From Batillaria attramentaria (lineage: Eukaryota > Mollusca > Gastropoda > Batillariidae), in contig JACVVK020000087.1 in assembly GCA_018292915.2 (NCBI GenBank), positions 247,501-311,500 on the forward strand: 64,000 bases of DNA, written 5' to 3'. Position numbers and translations under genes: made by a program. Shown in pieces: positions 57,845 through 64,000 of this stretch (position 1 is its first letter; each line of letters starts with the position of its first letter). The notes below the pieces were generated by a model, which saw nothing but the letters and a program-made list of their open reading frames with translations, had not been told where the DNA came from and searched no databases.

Positions 57845-58412
57845 GGCGTCTGCTTTCTTATACAAACGGTCCACTGAAAGATATACTGCTAAAGCTGTAT
57901 TTCTTTTTGCAGAGCGGTGACGTGTTTTGATACGGGTAACTAACAACTGAATTTAAATATATACTGCAGTTTGCAGGACAAACCAAACGCGTTGTCGCAC
58001 CTACACATAATGACTGATCACTAGAACACTAGTTTTCTTGTGTGTACGATTCACTAAAGGATATACGAGAAAGCTGTATTTCATTTTACAAGACCGTGGC
58101 GTGTTTTGATACGGGTAACCAACAACTGAATTCAAATATACTGCAGTTTACAGGACAAACCAAATGCGTTCAGTCTTATGTTGTCACAGACTGACTGATC
58201 ACTAGAACACTAGTGTTCTTGTGTGTACGAGCCACTAAAGAAATTACGAGAAAGCTGTATTTCATTTTACAAGACCGTGACGTGTTTTGATACGCGTAAC
58301 TAACAACCGAATTTAAATACATATACTGCTGTTTCCACAACGGACATAAGTTGTATTTCTTTTGCAAGACCGTGACGTGTTTTGATACCAGTATATAACA
58401 ACCGAACTTAAA
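57845..58412. repeat. ~180-bp tandem repeat, three units plus a fragment
   Basis: CTGTATTTC, ACGTGTTTTGATAC, AACTGAATT...AAATATA and ACTGATCACTAGAACACTAG recur with units starting at 57895, 58074 and 58255; a truncated unit starts near 58351. A related fragment lies at 58790-58935. Confidence 0.92.
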
Positions 58413-58939
58413 GGCCCAGTAACTAAGACTGAACTCGCAGATCGTTCTGAGCTGTTCTGCTGGTGTCTACCATCACACCAAGTAGAACCTGCACAGTGGC
58501 AGCATCTCACAGACTGGCACTGAGCCAGCAACGGAAGGGTGCACAATGACGCGGGCTATCACAAGGACTGAGCAAGAGGAATTCCGGCACGGTCAACAGC
58601 TGAATGGGAGGAGATTCCAGAATTTCCGACCGATCGCGCTCAGCGTAGACAACACGATGTCGCATTAAGAACTCTTCTATAATCACTGAGATACAGTATT
58701 TCGAGCGCACAGACTCGCTCACAAGCGAAACTGTTCCAAAATGTAATGTGGCTTCGTGAAGCGGCCAAGCCTTATAATACCTGAAAAAAGCGTGTTTAAA
58801 TATACAGTTACTGCAGTTTCCAAGACAAACCCAACCAAACTCGTCCAGTGCAGCTCCAGGCAGAGAGAGAGGCTGTCCTACCTACCAACACAGATTGACT
58901 GATCTGCCCTCGCGCGTTTGACGCAAGAAACACTAGAAT

Positions 58940-59585
58940 CCTTTAATGGGGGTCGGGCGAGTCAAGATTAATCATAAATTATTGAACGCCCCTCGAGAGG
59001 GGGTAATCAGGGCCATATTGCGTGACTAACACGCCTGTCGCAGAGCCACCTAGGGCAGTTAAGAGAATAGAGTCGTCCCCCTTTTTCTCACCTGTCAAGC
59101 GGGTGTATGACTGAGGGTCGGTATAATCCTCTTCAGCGTCACATTAATTTAAACTCCTCCTGTATGCGGTCTGAATGAAGGTAGGAAATTCTTGAGTTCA
59201 AGTGGAAAAAGAGGCGATGATGACTTTTGTGTGTGGTCAGTGTAGAGTTGTCTTTCTGTGGTCAGCGTTGTCTCCCCCTTCCTCCCCTCCCCCTAACGAA
59301 ACGTCGGCTTGTCTTGTCCTTGCGTCAACGTTGGGTGGTTTACGGGTGGATTTGTTTTTTATTTTTGGTTCGTTTGGTTGGTTGGGGTTCTCTCTCTCTC
59401 TCTCTCTCTCTCTCTCCTTTAAGCTTAGGTAGTTTTTGCAAGACCGTTTCTGGTTATGCCAAACCAATCTTACGTTGTTTTTATACGCTTAGAATGTTAA
59501 TTCTTCATTCTTATTTTGTTTGGAGCTGTGAGTCCAAATACGATATTCCACTTTACGCCTGTTATTTAATGGACAGAGAAGTTTG
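58940..59585. other. No gene seen
   Basis: (CT)n at 59391-59416 is the only array. Confidence 0.5.
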
Positions 59586-59589
59586 TTTT

Positions 59590-59690
59590 TTTTTAAATCG
59601 AATTTGAATTTGACGTCAGTTCAATTCAGTTTAGTTTCAAGTTCTCTGCGCTAGGTAAAGCCCATACGCGCTGAAACCCATCCCCCCAGT
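59590..59690 (-). mobile_element. Possible retroelement 3' end
   Basis: On the minus strand TAGCGCAGAGAACTTGAAAC runs into an AACTGAA-like decayed tandem tail. Weak; could be unrelated low-complexity sequence. Confidence 0.3.
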
Positions 59691-59791
59691 GTCGTCCTCG
59701 AGACTGTTCTAATGTTACTTTGGTTCACGTACGCCCCTTTAACGTTCTGTTCTGGACAGAACAGTCCCTGACATTCTCAGCCAAACCGAGT

Positions 59792-59835
59792 CCCCCCCCC
59801 CCCCCGCCCCCCCCCCCCCCCAAAAAAAAAAAAAA
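59792..59835. repeat. Composite homopolymer: C13-G-C15 then A13
   Basis: Another C-run-then-A-run junction. Confidence 0.93.
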
Positions 59836-59849
59836 TCACTACAAGCAGG

Positions 59850-61760
59850 CTGGGGACTTACTGAGGAAAACAAAAGACTGAAATCTAGGCTGGGGTGCAG
59901 AGGTGGCGCCCTGCTGAGGGAACACAGGGGCGAGGTCCCACGTAAGAAAACAAATTTTAGCATTTAAACAAGTTAGTAGCCTCTCCTGGCATCTAAAAGT
60001 AAAATACTGCCTCGATACTGACGTGCAAGTCTTCAAAAATGAAGTTAGACTGTCCTTAATGGCATTACATGCATCATTACAGCGTGTGAAACTTCCCTTT
60101 TCTTTGGCAGAAGCTTTGATTTATTTTTTTTATTTTTTTATTTTTATTTTTTTGCTCAAAGGATAGGAAAATTGGCTGAAAGTTGCCAAATGACTGACAA
60201 TTCCCCAGTTTGTACAAGAGAGCCCAATAAACTGATCAGAAAGTCAAAACCACGCTTCTTCTCTCTCGTGCTCCGCTGACGTCACGGCGCGAACTTCTGC
60301 TATCTCTCAGGCAGGTATTCGGGTGTTATCGCATTTGGCCGGGTCACACACAAGCGAGGGCGGGCCATCTTGACATGTTTTATGTCCTGTTGGAGTGGAC
60401 TGAAGGTGGCAATGGCTGCAGTGTAAACACTGAGGAAAGTCACCACGCGAGAATCAAAGGGCCTGGCTGGTAAAAATTGCTTTTGGTGTGTTGGTGTTGT
60501 TGTCTGATCTACGTTTCTGATATGCTGGCTGTTGCGGAAACATAAACACGGGAACCGAAAGTCTGTAAGCAAGAACGCGATTTTTCAGTTCAGTGTCTGA
60601 ACTGAGGATTTTTAATTCATAAACTTTTGTCGGGATGGGTGAACCGCCAGAGGCATTATTTTACGTAAAAGCACATTTAAAGTATATGTTTCAAATTTTC
60701 TCAACATTTCACAATCTCATGCCTGACACTGTTCTCTGAAATGTTTTAAATTTTATTACATTCCACTGGTTTGAACTCAAGACAGGGATGTTTCGAAAAC
60801 ATAAACACTGCAAGTCCTTAAGGCCCATCAGGTTACTAATATGATAGTCAAAAATGTCTTGGCTAGACTGTTTTAGAGGTACGAGTTCAAAAGTCACTGG
60901 TCTAAATTCAAGAAAACTGTCGACTGAAAAGGTTTTCCTTGAGCACTGCGACTACAAGCTTAGTCACTTCACTCGTATGATGACACCAAGACAACTCAGC
61001 TGACAGAATAATGCTTGTGGTCAAATAACACATCTTTGCTATCCTGTCTAGTACCGTGTTTATGCTCTGCGACCACAGTAGTGTCTCAAGTACGAGTTAT
61101 GACTACTCTACGTCGGACACGTATGCAAGCTCCGGCTAATTCAAGCTCTTTTATCGCCCTACTGGCTGTAGTCAGAGACGTTTTGTATGTATGTCCCTGC
61201 GTAAGTAAAATGCGCACGGATTACCGTCATCAACGCAACTGTCTAATCTGACAGGTTTATCCCACAGTCATCCACACTGTTCTTGTGCAGCAAAACCGCC
61301 ACAAGTGCCTAGACAGTTGTACACTGAGAACTGCGGAGTTTTTTGTTTTTTTTCCCCTGTGCAAAAGTCTAACCTCATATCGAATCGTTTTCTAGCGTGT
61401 GTTCGAAACAGTAAGGCGGCAAACTCACGAACAACAAGCCATATCAATATATCCCCCGGGATTTTCCCTTGTAAAACAGGGTTTAGAAAAAAAAAAAAGT
61501 AAGCTAGCCGTCACTCAAACAGCACACAAACGTCGGTGCCTCTCGCTGACTCGTTGTCCCTGAAGTCTGTGAACACAATCATGAGCTTTGAACGAGGGCT
61601 GTGCTAATGCCGGGACAAAGTGGCATGTCAAGTAATTATCGTATCAGAACACAAAATCTGAGCATGTAGAGGTACCCACAGGCTGCTCTTTGACATGAGG
61701 TCAGCAGAGACTGGTCTGCTGGAGAGACGTTTCGATGTGTGCGACGTTGCGTCAGACTTG
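59850..61760. other. No gene seen
   Basis: T/A-rich patch at 60118-60152. No splice-bounded coding stretch was recognised. Confidence 0.5.
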
Positions 61761-61769
61761 GATTTTAAA

Positions 61770-61990
61770 CAGATTTCTGACTCAGAATCTGAATATTCAA
61801 CTTACGTTTTCTAATCCGAACTCGTAAAATTCCACATTGTTCCTGCATTTTATTCAAAATCTCCACGTTCAAATTTTGTCTTCTAAGAGGATACTTGATG
61901 CCACACTGTCCCTCCATAAGGCTCAAAATCTCCGTGTGCAAATTTTGTGTTCTAGGACGATATTTTGACATGCCACATCGTCCCGGCATT
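61770..61990. repeat. ~70-bp tandem repeat, three units, open on the minus strand
   Basis: TCAAAATCTCC, AAATTTTGT(C/G)TTCTA and GCCACA(C/T)(T/C)GTCCC recur at intervals of about 72 and 69 bp. On the minus strand all three units stay in one frame from a Met at 61989, giving a CGI-x-QNL-EIL-type 23-24-residue repeat. Confidence 0.8.
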
Positions 61991-61999
61991 CCGTTTTCC

Positions 62000-64000
62000 C
62001 ACTGTGCAGTTCACGGTCACAGACGCGAGCCACAGTGTCGCGCATGTCAGGTTGGCTGAAAAGGGACCATTAGTCGCCTGGGCGTCCAATTTCCTTTTCA
62101 GCGCCTCATTAGGAGCAGAGCTGACGGCACGCTGATGGCTGTCTGTAGGCTAGTCAACAAAAGGCCACGACTTCTGTCCTCTCTCTCTCTCTCTCTCTCT
62201 CTGGGAACAGGCGTGTAACACAGGCACCGACTACCACTGTTCCAAAGTTACGTCACCTGTCTTGGTGGCCACACTAGGGTATACTGCGTACAATGGTGCG
62301 TTGTAAACGTTGTAGACTAGTTAGTTGCGCCACAGGTCTTTGTGTCCCCTCGAGGGGTTATGCGCGAGTAACGGTGCTCGTCAGTGAACGTAATAATGTC
62401 ATGCGGTGGAACCGAAACTCGCCACTAGACTGACTCATCACCGAAGCACTGAAGAGATCGCGAATAACACAAGTGGTCCTTTAGAAACACCACAAACTTC
62501 GTATCGTTTTGTTTCTTACAAGCTTTTCGGTTGTAAATGAATTTATGCTGTTTACGAAAGAAGGAAGTAAATAATAATTACAACCATAATTATCAATGTC
62601 AGCAGTGTAATTATTTCGTGAAATCCGCAATACCTGAAATTAAATTCTACTCAGCTCCTTCTTCAGCCCGCATACTGTCCCTAATACTGCTGTGCAGCAG
62701 ACAGCACGTGATGTTTCGGGCTAAACTGTAGCCTGTACTGTCTGCTCTCTCGGTCAGACTTACGCTAAGCTCTAGGGCGTAAGGCTTTTCATTTCGGACC
62801 GACATCAAGGTACTGAATAAAAGCTTCGATTGGCTGCACTAACGAAGAACCGAAAATGCGGAAGAACGGGCATCACAGGAGACTTCATCAGCAAAATACC
62901 GAACCGTGTAGCCGCGCTGCTGGTTTTGACCTACATCTAAACAAAAAAAAACAACAACAACAACAAAAAATCGAAGTCACAGACAATACGGTGATTCTAT
63001 TCATGGATCTTTAGTGCCAGTTGACCGGTATGGGATGGCACTTCGACGACAACGTCCTGCAACTCTACCATAATTAGTTCGCGGTGAAAATTACCTACCT
63101 TGGTTTCAGCTCAGAAGTGTCAGCAAATATATAGTTATGTATAATACACGTACCATGCTTTGCTAAATAGCACACAAGCTGTCACTGCCTACTTTTTATG
63201 ATTCTTTCTAAACTTTCAAGTTACCAAATCTCACGTTACCAATCCACACAACTCCCTAAAAAATATTCACATTTAGTGATTTACTGTACTTTTACTGCTT
63301 GTCCTATAATTACGGTAACGTCCCTTGAGAAACGCTTCCTTCCAGAAATTCGCGACAGCTTGCATTCATTACCTTCTCACAGTCTTCCTCTCCGCTCCTG
63401 AATGCTGCGTTTAAAAATTCAAACATCACGATCACCCTACAGGGAGGATTAAAAAAAAAAAAAAAAAGTTGTATATATATACGCAGCGGTTGCCACTCTA
63501 CGTCACCGACAGCCGTTCGAAAAAGTCCTCTCGTGGTTTCTCGAGGAATGGCGGTGCTAAATTAATTCGTTGGGTACCGTTATATCCCTATCGATCAACT
63601 CTCTCTCTCGCTCTCTCTCTGGAGAAAACGTCAGAGAAATCCATTACCTTATTTTAAGCCGAAGGAAGAAAAGCGTAGAGGGGGGAAAAAATTCCACCAG
63701 GCGCGGTTTTAAATGTCAATATGGGACGCGGGAAGCACGTGACATTTCTCTACTGATAATCACGAGTGTGCTGAGTGTACAGCCTCACAGCCCGCGCTCA
63801 CTCAGTCTGCAATTCAGCCCGAAAACTCACGAGCTCTCTGATGCACGGCACGGGTTAGGGACAGCCTCAAGTGTGAGGTGTATTTTCGGGCTGAAACATG
63901 AACTGAACCAAGAACACTCGTTTTGTTAAACGCGCCGTTTGTCATGACTACAAGGCTTCACAGCAGAGTTACAACAGTCGCACTTGTGAGTATGCAATTT
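62000..64000. other. No gene seen
   Basis: (CT)n at 62181-62202 and A17 at 63452-63468. A possible donor-like GTAGGT on the minus strand near 63098 follows an open but unrecognised stretch. Confidence 0.5.

Larger units (their letters stand above)
55743..64000 (-). other. msi: 3' part of the upstream Musashi intron or 5' gene region
   Basis: It ends at the cag acceptor at 55743. RRM1-coding exons were not seen. It holds fewer SINEs than the 40-kb intron, a ~180-bp tandem array at 57.8-58.4 kb and a ~70-bp array at 61.8 kb. Confidence 0.65.

Noticed and set aside
63090..63180. Possible exon on the minus strand ending at GTAGGT near 63098
   Set aside because: The peptide is not Musashi-like and no convincing acceptor was found; chance donor-like sites are common.

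Overview
This window is non-coding-rich animal DNA. It has dense dinucleotide microsatellites, many tRNA-derived SINE copies, terminal-inverted-repeat elements, several minisatellites and almost no coding sequence. The only protein-coding signal I can support is two short internal exons of one gene on the minus strand. Their peptides (VDPKVAFPRKMQPK, then a 31-residue segment containing KIFVGGLS) match the linker and the start of RRM2 of the Musashi family of RNA-binding proteins. Both exons have clean AG/GT splice sites and are phase 0 at both ends. The sequence style (a SINE with a CCCA-type tail, huge TG/GA arrays, poly-G tracts) suggests a lophotrochozoan, probably a marine gastropod mollusc; this is inference, and I cannot name a species.

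Layout, read along the minus-strand gene: 64000-55743 is part of the upstream intron or 5' region (no RRM1 exon was found in it). The 42-bp exon is at 55742-55701. A ~40.1 kb intron runs from 55700 to 15622. The 93-bp RRM2 exon is at 15621-15529. From 15528 to 1 is the start of the next intron; the exon carrying RNP1 of RRM2 was not found and should lie beyond position 1. Essentially the whole window is therefore intron of one gene, and its other content is repeats.

Repeats: about 20 copies of one tRNA-derived SINE family are recognisable. Several have clear target-site duplications, some are 5'-truncated, and most lie on the same strand as the Musashi exons. Three copies of an inverted-repeat-bounded element lie at 29.5-30.2, 37.7-38.1 and 41.0-42.0 kb; one carries 15 exact-length 32-bp tandem units and another is split by a SINE. 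A pair of ~435-bp elements sits in opposite orientation (25061-25498 and 36692-37125), with 9-bp target duplications. A 574-bp MITE with 20-bp perfect inverted ends and a TAA duplication is at 27434-28007. Minisatellites of 45, 32, 21, 35 and ~70 bp, and many two-to-four-copy tandem duplications of ~100-200 bp, fill much of the rest.

Nearly all long open frames are translations of microsatellites (His-Thr, Cys-Val, Arg-Glu, Ser-Leu repeats) or of SINE copies and are not genes. I saw no rRNA, CRISPR array or intact transposase. Coordinates of diverged repeats are approximate to about 10 bases.
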